This document shows positions 31,815 to 40,108 of a stretch of 64,000 bases of DNA, in pieces; positions within the stretch are counted from its first letter, which is position 1; every line of letters starts with the position of its first letter. The position numbers and the translations under genes are program-made. The notes beneath the pieces are model-generated. The model saw nothing but the letters and a program-made list of their open reading frames with translations. It was not told the DNA's origin and did not search any database. The DNA comes from CAYLXX01 sp964484325 (GTDB lineage: Bacteria > Patescibacteriota > Microgenomatia > UBA1406 > GWC2-37-13): the NCBI GenBank assembly GCA_964484325.1, contig CAZAEE010000007.1:4650-68649 (forward strand). The letters run 5' to 3'.

Positions 31815-31823
31815 AGTATAGCA
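31815..31823 (-). promoter_or_regulatory. Extended -10 promoter of the 31203-31808 gene
   Basis: Minus strand TGC then TATACT (31815-31820), 6 nt before the ATG at 31808. Confidence 0.6.
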
Positions 31824-31841
31824 AACCATAAATTATTCGTC

Positions 31842-31870
31842 TTGACTTGTTTATCTTTCGGGAGTAGAAT
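31842..31870 (+). promoter_or_regulatory. Promoter of the 88-residue protein gene
   Basis: TTGACT (31842-31847), 17-bp spacer, TAGAAT (31865-31870), then 9 nt to the ATG at 31880. Confidence 0.65.
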
Positions 31871-31879
31871 CGAGTTGTT

Positions 31880-32146
31880 ATGCCCGAACAGGACAGGGGT
31901 AATGCAAACGAAAACTTTTTCCAACCACTTCACGACATTCTGCCGCAAGATCAATCTGGTCAAGAACAAGGAGAGTCACTAGTTGATCTTAGTGATGAGG
32001 TAGTAAAACGCTTGATTAACTTTCGAAGCAAACTTATTGATAAAGAAGGGTCTATAGATCACGCAGCTCAAGAGGTTAATTTAGGACAAAAACGTTTAAA
32101 TTTTGCGAAATGGCTTGTTGATAATAATCGGGTCAAAGATCGTTAA
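31880..32146 (+). CDS. Small acidic hypothetical protein
   Basis: An 88-residue protein with a polar, Gln/Glu/Asp-rich first half (about 1-32) and a helical second half (about 35-88). No family is recognised. It is supported by a well-spaced promoter directly ahead and by a 4-bp convergent overlap with the next gene, which is the usual tight packing here. Confidence 0.65.
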   Translation: MPEQDRGNANENFFQPLHDILPQDQSGQEQGESLVDLSDEVVKRLINFRSKLIDKEGSIDHAAQEVNLGQKRLNFAKWLVDNNRVKDR

Positions 32147-32757
32147 GCTCTTTCTCTGCTCGATGGTCTTTTCGACTCGTAGCCAGTCCGATAATATTCT
32201 ACAGGTGAATAGAGCAGTTCTCCATCAAAGGACTCGCTGTCATTTTTTAAATCCTTTAGAGTACGGGTTAATAAACCAAAAACGCCTAACTTAGATTCAT
32301 CCAATTGCAAAAGAGCAAATTTTTCTTTAGTTATATCACTGATTCTGAAGACAGTATTAGTTTCTGCGGTATTTGTATCATTATGTAACGCGCTCCACGC
32401 ATCTTTAAGTAGTGTTCTATCTTTTGGCGTTAATGTGGTAACTTCTCTAGTACCTTCCGGACCTTTTAACCATTTTCCTGCAGTTGAAACTATAATCAAC
32501 TCACCATGATGTTGCAGCTGATTATCTAGGGGAATTTTCTTTGTGCGGTAAACTTCCTCACGAATGTATGATTTTGCTCCGAAATAGGCAGTTAAGCGCT
32601 TATTTAACGTATAGTTAAGAACAATTTGATATCTTAAGTTGACAGGAGGAACAGTAGGATCTTCGTGATTGACAATATCTTGAAACCACAGACTGACGTC
32701 CGCTACTAATGGTTGCGATGAGGAAAAAGCTTGGCTTTGTCTTTGAAAGTTATTCAT
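32143..32757 (-). CDS. Hypothetical protein, unknown function
   Basis: A 204-residue soluble protein of mixed composition with no family recognised. The open frame extends to 32796, but that ATG overlaps the -35 element; the promoter TTGCTT-17-TAGAAT lies 10 nt before the ATG at 32757, which I take as the start. The C terminus is Arg/Ser-rich. It is divergent from hrcA, with both promoters within about 100 bp. Confidence 0.7.
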   Translation of the reverse strand: MNNFQRQSQAFSSSQPLVADVSLWFQDIVNHEDPTVPPVNLRYQIVLNYTLNKRLTAYFGAKSYIREEVYRTKKIPLDNQLQHHGELIIVSTAGKWLKGPEGTREVTTLTPKDRTLLKDAWSALHNDTNTAETNTVFRISDITKEKFALLQLDESKLGVFGLLTRTLKDLKNDSESFDGELLYSPVEYYRTGYESKRPSSRERA

Positions 32758-32767
32758 GATAATTGAT

Positions 32768-32796
32768 ATTCTAACAGGCAGCAGTTTCATAAGCAA
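32768..32796 (-). promoter_or_regulatory. Promoter of the 32143-32757 gene
   Basis: Minus strand TTGCTT (32791-32796), 17-bp spacer, TAGAAT (32768-32773), 10 nt to the ATG at 32757. Confidence 0.55.
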
Positions 32797-32803
32797 TTGC
32801 CTC

Positions 32804-32832
32804 TTGACTTCTATTAGCAGACTTGTTAAACT
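32804..32832 (+). promoter_or_regulatory. Promoter of the hrcA-grpE-dnaK-dnaJ operon
   Basis: TTGACT (32804-32809), 17-bp spacer ending in TGT, TAAACT (32827-32832). The -10 lies inside the CIRCE operator, so repressor binding would exclude polymerase. Confidence 0.65.
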
Positions 32833-32840
32833 ATTGCTAA
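32814..32840 (+). promoter_or_regulatory. CIRCE operator (HrcA binding site)
   Basis: An inverted repeat with the exact 9-9-9 CIRCE geometry: TTAGCAGAC, nine bases, TATTGCTAA. The outer six bases of each arm (TTAGCA and TGCTAA) match the consensus TTAGCACTC-N9-GAGTGCTAA; the inner three on each side have diverged. It overlaps the -10 box and precedes hrcA by 21 bases, as expected for autoregulated heat-shock control. Confidence 0.82.
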
Positions 32841-32861
32841 TGGGTACGGCGAATATATATT

Positions 32862-33602
32862 ATGGAAGACTTAACTCAAAGACAGGTAGATATTTTGAAA
32901 GCGATCATTCAGGAGCATACTGAAGCCGGTATGCCTGTCGGATCAAAAATACTTGAAAAAAAATACAAGCTTGGTGTCTCACCTGCCACTATTCGTAATG
33001 AGATGGTTGAGCTTTCCAAAAAAGGTTATCTGACAAAATCTCACTTTTCCTCTGGTCGGATACCATCTGCAAAGGGTTTCCGTTTTTATATCCGTCACTT
33101 AATGAAAGAGAAAGAACTGTCAACAATCGACGAGGTTGCCTACAAAAACAGTGTTTGGGATGATCGACAAGAACTCCATAAATTACTTTCCCACGCCACA
33201 AAAGTTCTCGCACAGCGAACAGGTCTACTTTCGATCACAACGACCGAGAACGGTGATGTATACTATTCTGGTGTCGGAAATTTACTGGGCAAGGATGAGT
33301 TTTTAGATCTTAATTTGTCACGAAATTTATTTGGACTGCTTGATGAAGCTCCCTATTGGGAGGGCATCCTCAGACAGTTTTATAAAGCTCAAGATGAGAT
33401 TATGTGTATGCTTGGTGAAGAAGATTTTCGAGACTCGAGCTTCGAGTCATGTGCTAGTGTTTTTGGTGAGTTTACGGGCACACGAACAAAAGGAATTATC
33501 GGAGTGGTCGGTCCAAAAAGAATGTACTATGATGTTATCATTCCCCAAGTGAGGTATTTCTCAAGTCTAATAGGAGAAATCATGAAGGGACAAGATTTGT
33601 AA
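32862..33602 (+). CDS. hrcA: Heat-inducible transcription repressor HrcA (short form)
   Basis: HrcA binds CIRCE and represses chaperone operons, with GroEL assisting its folding. The N-terminal winged helix is clear (residues 1-75: LTQRQVDILKAIIQEH, VSPATIRNEM, LTKSHFSSGRIPSAKGFRFYI). The protein is 246 residues against a usual 330-350. The dimerisation-inserted part looks shortened, while the C-terminal segment GIIGVVGPKRMYYDVIIPQV is kept. It heads the operon hrcA-grpE-dnaK-dnaJ behind its own operator. Confidence 0.95.
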   Translation: MEDLTQRQVDILKAIIQEHTEAGMPVGSKILEKKYKLGVSPATIRNEMVELSKKGYLTKSHFSSGRIPSAKGFRFYIRHLMKEKELSTIDEVAYKNSVWDDRQELHKLLSHATKVLAQRTGLLSITTTENGDVYYSGVGNLLGKDEFLDLNLSRNLFGLLDEAPYWEGILRQFYKAQDEIMCMLGEEDFRDSSFESCASVFGEFTGTRTKGIIGVVGPKRMYYDVIIPQVRYFSSLIGEIMKGQDL

Positions 33603-33608
33603 TGATGT

Positions 33609-34091
33609 ATGGACGATAAGAAAAAAAATGGCCCAAATCAGATAGTAGAAAAAGATTCTAGTAAAGACGATACTGAAAAAATCTCTGCAGAACGTGATGA
33701 ATATAAAGCCAGATACTTAAGGGCATTAGCTGATTATCAGAATCTTGAAAAAAGAATTTCTCAGGAGAAAACTGATATGGACCGTCATATACAGGCAAGA
33801 GTCGCAACAAAATTACTGCCTGTTATTGACAATTTAGAGAAAGCAGAAGTATTTGTCAAAGATGCTGGGTTGAAACTGATCAAAGACCAGTTCACGAGAT
33901 TTCTCAGCGAACTTGGTATCAAAGAAATCGATATTTTGCACAAGACGTATGACCCTCATCAGGCAGAAGCAATTGAGTTAGTCGAAGGTGACAAAGATAA
34001 CGAAGTTGTTGAAATAATAAAAAAAGGTTATGAATTAAACGGGCGAGTTATTCGCGCAGCCCAAGTGAAAGTTTCCAAAAAGAAACCATGA
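33609..34091 (+). CDS. grpE: Nucleotide exchange factor GrpE
   Basis: GrpE releases ADP from DnaK. The 160-residue protein has a charged N-terminal tail, a long coiled-coil helix (about 20-70, including ARYLRALADYQNLEKR) and the C-terminal beta-wing domain (YDPHQAEAIELVE near 118-130, GYELNGRVIRAAQVKVSK near 139-156). It starts 7 bases after hrcA without a strong SD. Confidence 0.96.
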   Translation: MDDKKKNGPNQIVEKDSSKDDTEKISAERDEYKARYLRALADYQNLEKRISQEKTDMDRHIQARVATKLLPVIDNLEKAEVFVKDAGLKLIKDQFTRFLSELGIKEIDILHKTYDPHQAEAIELVEGDKDNEVVEIIKKGYELNGRVIRAAQVKVSKKKP

Positions 34092-34111
34092 ACTTTCAAT
34101 CATTTATCAGT

Positions 34112-34117
34112 TAAAAT
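34112..34117 (+). promoter_or_regulatory. Possible internal -10 box for dnaK
   Basis: TAAAAT with 6 nt to the dnaK ATG at 34124, the same geometry as other leaderless starts. There is no clear -35 or TGn, so it is tentative. It would allow dnaK expression independent of CIRCE. Confidence 0.35.
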
Positions 34118-34123
34118 TTTACT

Positions 34124-36019
34124 ATGGCAAAAATAATTGGTATTGACTTAGGTACAACAAATTCAGCAATGGCAGTAATGGAGGGTGGTAAACCCAAAGT
34201 TATTCACTCTCAAGAGGGACGAAACGTTATCCCTTCAGTTGTAGATCCGATTAAACGGATCGTTGGTGACGTAGCTAAACGTCAGATGGTTATCAACCCA
34301 AAAAGCACTATTTTTTCGGTTAAGCGGTTGATGGGTCGACGCTTCAAAGATGAATCAGTCCAACATGATATGAAGTGGTTACCTTATACAATCAAAGAAG
34401 GACGTGATGGTATGGCAGTGGTTGAAGTCGAAGGAAAAACTTTTACTCCTCAAGAGATTTCGGCCATGATTTTGCAAAAGATTAAAACAGATGCAGAGGC
34501 TTATTTAGGAGAAAAAATCGAGAAAGCAGTCATCACAGTTCCTGCCTACTTTGACGATGCTCAAAGACAAGCTACGAAGCAATCAGGCGAGATCGCCGGA
34601 CTTGAAGTCGTACGTATCATTAATGAACCGACTGCCGCTGCTCTTGCATATGGTCTTGATAAACAACACAGTCACACGATTGCAGTTTACGATCTAGGCG
34701 GTGGTACCTTTGATATCACGATTCTTGAGCTGGGTGAAGGAGTTTTTCAAGTGAAAGCCACCAATGGTGATACTCATTTAGGAGGAGATGATTTTGATAA
34801 GGTTATTTTAGATCATATTGCCGATGAGTTTAAAAAAGAGCAGGGTATTGATCTTCGCAAGGACGCTCAAGCTCTTCAGAGGCTTCGTGATGCTGCCGAG
34901 AAAGCCAAAATTGAGCTATCTTCATCGATGGAGACAGAGATCAATTTGCCGTTTATTACCGTGAAAGATAATCAGCCACAGCATTTGGTGATGAAGCTAT
35001 CTCGGGCACGACTTGAGTCGTTAATTTCACCGTTAGTAGAGAAGACATTTGGTCCGGTGAAAGATGCCATGAAAGATGCTAAAGTCGACGTTAAAGATGT
35101 TAACGAAGTGGTTCTTGTCGGTGGAATGACACGTATGCCCAAGATCATCGATGAAGTGAAGAAGTTTTTTGGTAAAGAGCCTAATCGATCAGTTAATCCA
35201 GATGAAGTAGTGGCCGTGGGCGCTGCTATTCAGGCGGGAGTTTTAACCGGTGAAACAAAAGATGTTGTACTACTTGATGTGACACCTTTGACGCTTGGAG
35301 TTGAAACACTTGGTGGAGTAACTACACCGCTTATCACTCGCAACACGACCGTTCCCACAACTAAGTCAGAAGTTTTTTCAACTGCGGGAGATAATCAGAC
35401 TCAAGTTGAGATTCATGTGCTTCAAGGAGAACGTCCACTTGCCAAAGACAACAAGTCTCTTGGCCGATTTATTCTTGAGGGTATTCCACCGGCACCTCGC
35501 GGAGTGCCTCAAATTGAAGTGTCATTTGATCTAGATGCTAATGGTATTTTGACTGTGACAGCCAAAGATAAAGCTACTGGTAAAACTCAGAGTATTAAAA
35601 TCACCGGTTCCACTGGTCTTACTAAAGACGAGATTGAAAAAATGAAGGAAGAAGCCGAAAAGCATGCCGAAGAAGATGCCAAAGAAAAAGATAAAATTGA
35701 GATACGCAATCAGGCAGACAATTTGATTTATACGTCTGAGAAATCATTAAAAGATGTCGGTGAAAAAGCACCAAAAGAAGACCGGGAAGCAGTTGAAAGC
35801 AAAGTCAAAGAACTCAAAGAGACTCTGGAAAAAGGTACCAAAGAAGAGATAGAGCAAAAAACAAAAGATCTCAGTGCAGCTCTTCAAAAAATCGGTCAAC
35901 ATATGTACAATCAAGATCAAGGTCAACCTCAACCAGGAACATCTGAAACAGGTGAAAAAAAAGATGATGCAAAAAAAGATGATAAAAAGGACGTTGAAGA
36001 AGGGGAAGTTGTCGAATAA
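34124..36019 (+). CDS. dnaK: Chaperone DnaK (Hsp70)
   Basis: An ATP-dependent chaperone. The 631-residue protein is full length: the nucleotide-binding domain contains IGIDLGTTNSAMAV (4-17), the AVITVPAYFDDAQRQATK strand near 140, DLGGGTFDIT near 190 and VGGMTRMP near 330. The substrate-binding domain and helical lid follow. The tail is rich in Asp, Lys and Glu and ends EEGEVVE, a variant of the usual EEVD-like acidic end. It lies between grpE and dnaJ, as in most bacteria. Confidence 0.98.
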   Translation: MAKIIGIDLGTTNSAMAVMEGGKPKVIHSQEGRNVIPSVVDPIKRIVGDVAKRQMVINPKSTIFSVKRLMGRRFKDESVQHDMKWLPYTIKEGRDGMAVVEVEGKTFTPQEISAMILQKIKTDAEAYLGEKIEKAVITVPAYFDDAQRQATKQSGEIAGLEVVRIINEPTAAALAYGLDKQHSHTIAVYDLGGGTFDITILELGEGVFQVKATNGDTHLGGDDFDKVILDHIADEFKKEQGIDLRKDAQALQRLRDAAEKAKIELSSSMETEINLPFITVKDNQPQHLVMKLSRARLESLISPLVEKTFGPVKDAMKDAKVDVKDVNEVVLVGGMTRMPKIIDEVKKFFGKEPNRSVNPDEVVAVGAAIQAGVLTGETKDVVLLDVTPLTLGVETLGGVTTPLITRNTTVPTTKSEVFSTAGDNQTQVEIHVLQGERPLAKDNKSLGRFILEGIPPAPRGVPQIEVSFDLDANGILTVTAKDKATGKTQSIKITGSTGLTKDEIEKMKEEAEKHAEEDAKEKDKIEIRNQADNLIYTSEKSLKDVGEKAPKEDREAVESKVKELKETLEKGTKEEIEQKTKDLSAALQKIGQHMYNQDQGQPQPGTSETGEKKDDAKKDDKKDVEEGEVVE

Positions 36020-36025
36020 CGCACC

Positions 36026-36892
36026 ATGGCAGACTACTATCAGGTTTTGGGTATTTCCAAAAATGCCTCAGCTGCCGAGATAAAGTCTGCCTATCGAAAA
36101 AAAGCTCTCGAATGGCATCCTGACCGTAATAAATCTACTGGTGCTGCTGAAAAATTTAAAGAAGTTAATAAGGCTTACGAAGTGCTCGCTGATCCGAAGA
36201 AAAAAGAGATGTATGATCAGTATGGTTCAGATGCTTTTGAGCGAGGAGGTGGATTCCCCGGTGCTGGTCAAACTTCTTATCAAGAAGGACCTTTTTCCTA
36301 TACGTATCGAAGTTATGGCGGTGAGGGTAATCCGTTTGGCGATGTGAGTGATTTCTCAGACCCTTTTGAGATTTTTGAACAATTTTTTGGTTTTAGATCG
36401 CCATTTGGCGGTCGATCTACAAGAAGTAAGCCACGCGACGCCTATCAGATTCAACTGACGTTTGACGAAGCAGTTCATGGTACGGAAAAAGAAACTGTCA
36501 TTAAAGGCAAAACAAAAAAAATTAAAATTCCAGCAGGTGTCGATGACAACAATCAAATCCGTTTTGCTGATTTTGATCTTGTGGTGCGAGTTAAACCTCA
36601 CCAATATTTTAAAAGACAAGGTCAAGATATTTATTTAGAGAAAGAAATTTCTTTCACTGATGCAACTTTAGGAACAGTTGCTGAAGTGGAGACTATCAAT
36701 CAGCCCGTCAAGTTGCGAGTTAGACCAGGGACTCAATCTGGTACAACCGTCCGATTGCAAGGACAAGGAGTACCGTATCCAAATACAAATAGAAAAGGTG
36801 ATGAGTATGTTGTTTTTTCCATTAAAGTACCTGCTAAAGTTTCCTCTCGCGCCAAAAAACTTCTTGAAGAGCTAGATACTGAGTTAAAGTAA
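36026..36892 (+). CDS. dnaJ: DnaJ/CbpA-type co-chaperone without zinc finger
   Basis: It stimulates DnaK ATPase activity. The J domain (residues 1-68) carries the HPD motif (in EWHPDRNK, about 30-37). A Gly/Phe-rich linker follows (about 70-125), then C-terminal substrate-binding beta domains (about 130-285). The CxxCxGxG zinc-finger repeats of class A DnaJ are absent, so this is a class B (CbpA-like) protein in the position normally held by DnaJ. It is 6 bases after dnaK. Confidence 0.95.
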   Translation: MADYYQVLGISKNASAAEIKSAYRKKALEWHPDRNKSTGAAEKFKEVNKAYEVLADPKKKEMYDQYGSDAFERGGGFPGAGQTSYQEGPFSYTYRSYGGEGNPFGDVSDFSDPFEIFEQFFGFRSPFGGRSTRSKPRDAYQIQLTFDEAVHGTEKETVIKGKTKKIKIPAGVDDNNQIRFADFDLVVRVKPHQYFKRQGQDIYLEKEISFTDATLGTVAEVETINQPVKLRVRPGTQSGTTVRLQGQGVPYPNTNRKGDEYVVFSIKVPAKVSSRAKKLLEELDTELK

Positions 36893-36893
36893 C

Positions 36894-37541
36894 ATGAATA
36901 TTCAAGATATTTATAATAGATATAACATTCCTCTCAATTTGCAAGAGCATATGATTCGAGTTGCTGCCGTTGGAGCAATACTTATTGATCACTGGAGAGA
37001 CAAAAACGAAGTTGATCGAGATATAGTTATAACAGCATTGCTTCTTCACGACATGGGTAACATTATTAAGTTTAATCTAGATAACTCTCCATTTTTAAAA
37101 CAAGAAAAGATCCCCTTTTATAAAAAAATCCAAGATGAATATATCAAAAAATACGGACCTGATGAACATAAAGCAACTGAAGCAATTGTTAAAGAGATTG
37201 AAGTCAGTGATACTGTTTTTAAGATACTGGAAAAGAGAAGTAAATCATCAACCCATGATGCACTTTTATCTGACAACTGGAATATGAAAATTCGTGGATA
37301 TGCAGATTTACGTATTGGACCCTGGGGAGTGTTATCTCTTTCAAAGAGATTTGAAGATGTCTTAAGGCGATATGCTGGAACAAAACACGCCCTAGCTGAT
37401 AAAAAAGAAGTTGAAGAACGATATCAGTGGGCTAAGGAACTAGAAAAGCAAATTCAAGATAAAGTAACTATTAATCTCCAAAAAATATCTGACGAATCCA
37501 TCAAACCTTTTCTTCACACACTGAGTCAGTACGAAATATAA
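36894..37541 (+). CDS. HD-domain phosphohydrolase-like protein
   Basis: A 215-residue protein with an HD domain. The first His is in QEHMIRVA (about residue 19), and the HD pair in ALLLHDMGN (52-53), with a later conserved Asp near 141. HD proteins hydrolyse phosphate esters such as nucleotides; the substrate here is unknown. It starts one base after dnaJ, so it is part of the heat-shock operon transcript, unusual company for this family. Confidence 0.82.
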   Translation: MNIQDIYNRYNIPLNLQEHMIRVAAVGAILIDHWRDKNEVDRDIVITALLLHDMGNIIKFNLDNSPFLKQEKIPFYKKIQDEYIKKYGPDEHKATEAIVKEIEVSDTVFKILEKRSKSSTHDALLSDNWNMKIRGYADLRIGPWGVLSLSKRFEDVLRRYAGTKHALADKKEVEERYQWAKELEKQIQDKVTINLQKISDESIKPFLHTLSQYEI

Positions 37542-37542
37542 A

Positions 37543-37551
37543 TGTTATAAT
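37543..37551 (+). promoter_or_regulatory. Extended -10 promoter of efp
   Basis: TGT then TATAAT (37546-37551), with 8 nt to the ATG at 37560. It overlaps an upstream in-frame TTG (37551), which argues against that alternative start. Confidence 0.7.
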
Positions 37552-37559
37552 TGTCTTTT

Positions 37560-38126
37560 ATGGCGACGAACGCAGGTAACTTAAAGAAGGGCGATTTTGT
37601 CAGATATCAAGGAGATATTTGGCAAGTACAAAAAGCTGAGTTCTATTCTCCCGGTAAGGGTTCGGCACTGATGCGTAGCCGCATGAAAAGTGTTTCTTCA
37701 GGAAAAAATATCGAGTATACCTACAAATCTCAAGAGATGGTTGACACGGTTGACGTTGCCAGTATTGAACTTCAATATCTTTACAAAGACAGCGAGAATC
37801 TTTATTTCATGGATGAGCGGACGTACAACCAATATACTGTGCCGCTTTCAATCGTCGGTGATGTCGCCAATTTTCTGAAAGAAGGCACCAAGCACTTTGT
37901 TTATATTCACGATGATAAACCTTTATCAGTTAGGCCACCGGCATCGGTCAAGTTGAAAGTTATCGAGACTGAGGATGCTGTGAAGGGTGATACTGTATCT
38001 GGTGCCAAAAAAAGTGCTAAACTTGAGACAGGTGTAACGATTATGGTGCCTTTGTTTGTCAAAACCGGTGATTTGATTACTGTTAACCCGGAAACAGGTG
38101 AGTATGGCGAACGCGTGAGACAATAA
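37560..38126 (+). CDS. efp: Translation elongation factor P
   Basis: EF-P relieves ribosome stalling at proline runs. The 188-residue protein has the three OB-like domains. The domain I loop carries the tip Lys33 in SPGKGSA (about 30-36), the residue modified by lysinylation, rhamnosylation (Arg) or other enzymes elsewhere. No modification enzyme is recognised nearby. The C-terminal VNPETGEYGERV motif is intact. The start at 37560 is set by the -10 box 8 nt upstream. Confidence 0.97.
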   Translation: MATNAGNLKKGDFVRYQGDIWQVQKAEFYSPGKGSALMRSRMKSVSSGKNIEYTYKSQEMVDTVDVASIELQYLYKDSENLYFMDERTYNQYTVPLSIVGDVANFLKEGTKHFVYIHDDKPLSVRPPASVKLKVIETEDAVKGDTVSGAKKSAKLETGVTIMVPLFVKTGDLITVNPETGEYGERVRQ

Positions 38127-38164
38127 ACAATTTTCTTCGTCTTAAAACTTAATGGACTTAATCT

Positions 38165-38785
38165 ATGGTTACTGTTGGAGAGCTGTTGAAAAATGAACGA
38201 CTCAAAAAAAATCTTACATTAAAGCAAGTTGAGAAATCTCTTCGCGTCAGGGAGAAATTTTTACTGGCTCTTGAGGAAAACAACTGGGAAACTTTTTCTT
38301 CAAAAATTTATATTACGGGTTTGATTACAAATTATTCACGACTTCTTGGTCTTAATACACAAAAGATGCTCATTTTTTTTCGGCGTGACTATGAAAAAAA
38401 AGATGATCTTAAATTTAAAAAACGAACTTCCTCGCAGTATCTTGCATCGCCGACGAAACGGATTGCCACAAGCGGAGTAGTGCTTATTGTTTTGGTATTT
38501 CTTCTATATTTTTCTTATCAGTTGACTCAATTTCTTGCTCCTCCGAAAGTTATTTGGCTGTCACCACAAAAAACAACTTTTCGATCTGGAGAAAAAATCA
38601 CGATCAAAGGAAAAACCGACAAAGATGCCGCAATCACCATTTTTGGGGATCGTATTTATCAAACAAAAGAGGGAATTTTCACGTATGATTTTCCATTAAA
38701 GAAAGGTACGAACGAACTAACTATCGAAGTTGTTGGCGCCAATGGTAAAAAGACGAATTTAAAAAAGGAGTTTACTGGTACGTAG
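38165..38785 (+). CDS. RodZ-like protein: HTH, one membrane span, external Ig-like domain
   Basis: A 206-residue protein. Residues 1-70 form a Cro/CI-type helix-turn-helix of the HTH_25 family seen in the cell-shape protein RodZ. Residues 102-124 form a membrane helix. Residues 128-206 look like a glucodextranase/Big-type beta sandwich (SGEKITIKGKTDKDAAITI). RodZ links MreB to the membrane; no mreB is in this window. The stop lies 3 bases from the end of convergent radA. Confidence 0.82.
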   Translation: MVTVGELLKNERLKKNLTLKQVEKSLRVREKFLLALEENNWETFSSKIYITGLITNYSRLLGLNTQKMLIFFRRDYEKKDDLKFKKRTSSQYLASPTKRIATSGVVLIVLVFLLYFSYQLTQFLAPPKVIWLSPQKTTFRSGEKITIKGKTDKDAAITIFGDRIYQTKEGIFTYDFPLKKGTNELTIEVVGANGKKTNLKKEFTGT

Positions 38786-38788
38786 TGT

Positions 38789-40105
38789 TTATTCTAGACC
38801 TTGTTCTTCTTCAGACTCAAGACTACCAAACTCTCTGATTGATCGGGCATTTTCTGGTGAATAAATATTCTGAAAAGTCAATCGTTTCGCCTCGGCAATA
38901 ATCCGTTCTTGTCCGACAATTTTACGTATCTCTCCCAACAGTCCAACTTCACCGATGAAAACAGATTTGGGTGGTTGAGGCATATTGCGAATCGAAGAAA
39001 TTATCGATGCCACTATACCTAAATCAGCGGCGGGAGATTTAATGGTGACACCGCCAATCACATTGATGTAAATATCATATTTATCAAGAGGTAATCGGAT
39101 ATGTTTACGAATCACAGCAAGAAGTAAAAGTACTTTGTTGTAGTCGACGCCGCGAACGACCCGACGCGGCATAGGTAGCATCGTCGGTGATGCCAGTGTT
39201 TGTATCTCGAAAAATAGCGGTCGGTGACCCTCGATGACGCCAACTATAGCTTTACCAGGGACATTTTCCTCATGACCTTCAAGAAACGCTGTTGGGTTAT
39301 CTACTTGCTTCAGACCTTTTTGAGTCATCTCGAAAATACCGATTTCATCAGTTGAGCCAAATCTGTTTTTTGAAGATCTTAGTATTCGAAAATGAGAAAC
39401 TCGTTCACCTTCAAAACTAAGTACAGTATCTACCATGTGCTCAACAGTTTTTGGACCAGCAATTTCGCCTTCTTTGGTGACATGCCCAACAATAATGATA
39501 GCAACACGCATTTTTTTGGCTAGATTAATGAGTTTTGCTGTTGTTGTACGCAGCTGTGTCACGTTTCCTGGCGCAGCTTCCTCATCTTTGCTGTAAACAG
39601 TCTGGATTGAGTCAATGACGATGGCGTCAACTTTGCCAGCCAGTTCAGACTCGACTCCTGAAGCGATACCTTCAACTTGTAGATCAGATGAAAAAGAGAT
39701 TTGGGATAAATCAACACCGAGTCGTTCTGCCCGTTCTTTCACTTGTTCAGGACCTTCTTCACCTGATATATACAGAACTTTCAGTTTTTGAAGTGCTTGA
39801 AGAAGTAACGTTGACTTGCCAACTCCTGGTTCACCGGTTAGGAGTACGACAGCTCCTGGCGTAATGCCACCTCCTAGTACACGATCGACTTCAAACATGC
39901 CTGTTGGTAGACGTTTTTTCTGAAGTGGCGCGACTTTTTTCAGCGAAGTAACCGAAAGTTTTTTCACTGATTCACGGCGGCGTGAGGTTTTACTGCCTTC
40001 ACCGGTATCAAACTCTTTAAACGTGTTAAACTCGTTACAGCTTGGACAACGCCCCAACCAGGAAGCGCTCCCGTACCCGCAGTTTGAACATACAAATTGT
40101 GTCAT
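38789..40105 (-). CDS. radA: DNA repair protein RadA (Sms)
   Basis: A branch-migration ATPase in recombination. The 438-residue protein has an N-terminal zinc finger (C6, C9, C20, C23), a RecA-type ATPase with Walker A GEPGVGKST (91-99), the RadA-specific KNRFGST motif near 246-252 and a C-terminal Lon-protease-like domain. Complete. It follows argS by 3 bases on the same strand. Confidence 0.97.
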   Translation of the reverse strand: MTQFVCSNCGYGSASWLGRCPSCNEFNTFKEFDTGEGSKTSRRRESVKKLSVTSLKKVAPLQKKRLPTGMFEVDRVLGGGITPGAVVLLTGEPGVGKSTLLLQALQKLKVLYISGEEGPEQVKERAERLGVDLSQISFSSDLQVEGIASGVESELAGKVDAIVIDSIQTVYSKDEEAAPGNVTQLRTTTAKLINLAKKMRVAIIIVGHVTKEGEIAGPKTVEHMVDTVLSFEGERVSHFRILRSSKNRFGSTDEIGIFEMTQKGLKQVDNPTAFLEGHEENVPGKAIVGVIEGHRPLFFEIQTLASPTMLPMPRRVVRGVDYNKVLLLLAVIRKHIRLPLDKYDIYINVIGGVTIKSPAADLGIVASIISSIRNMPQPPKSVFIGEVGLLGEIRKIVGQERIIAEAKRLTFQNIYSPENARSIREFGSLESEEEQGLE

Positions 40106-40108
40106 AAG

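Noticed and set aside
38127..38164. Leaderless promoter for the RodZ-like gene
   Set aside because: No acceptable -10 hexamer lies 5-10 nt before the ATG at 38165; it is more likely cotranscribed with efp.
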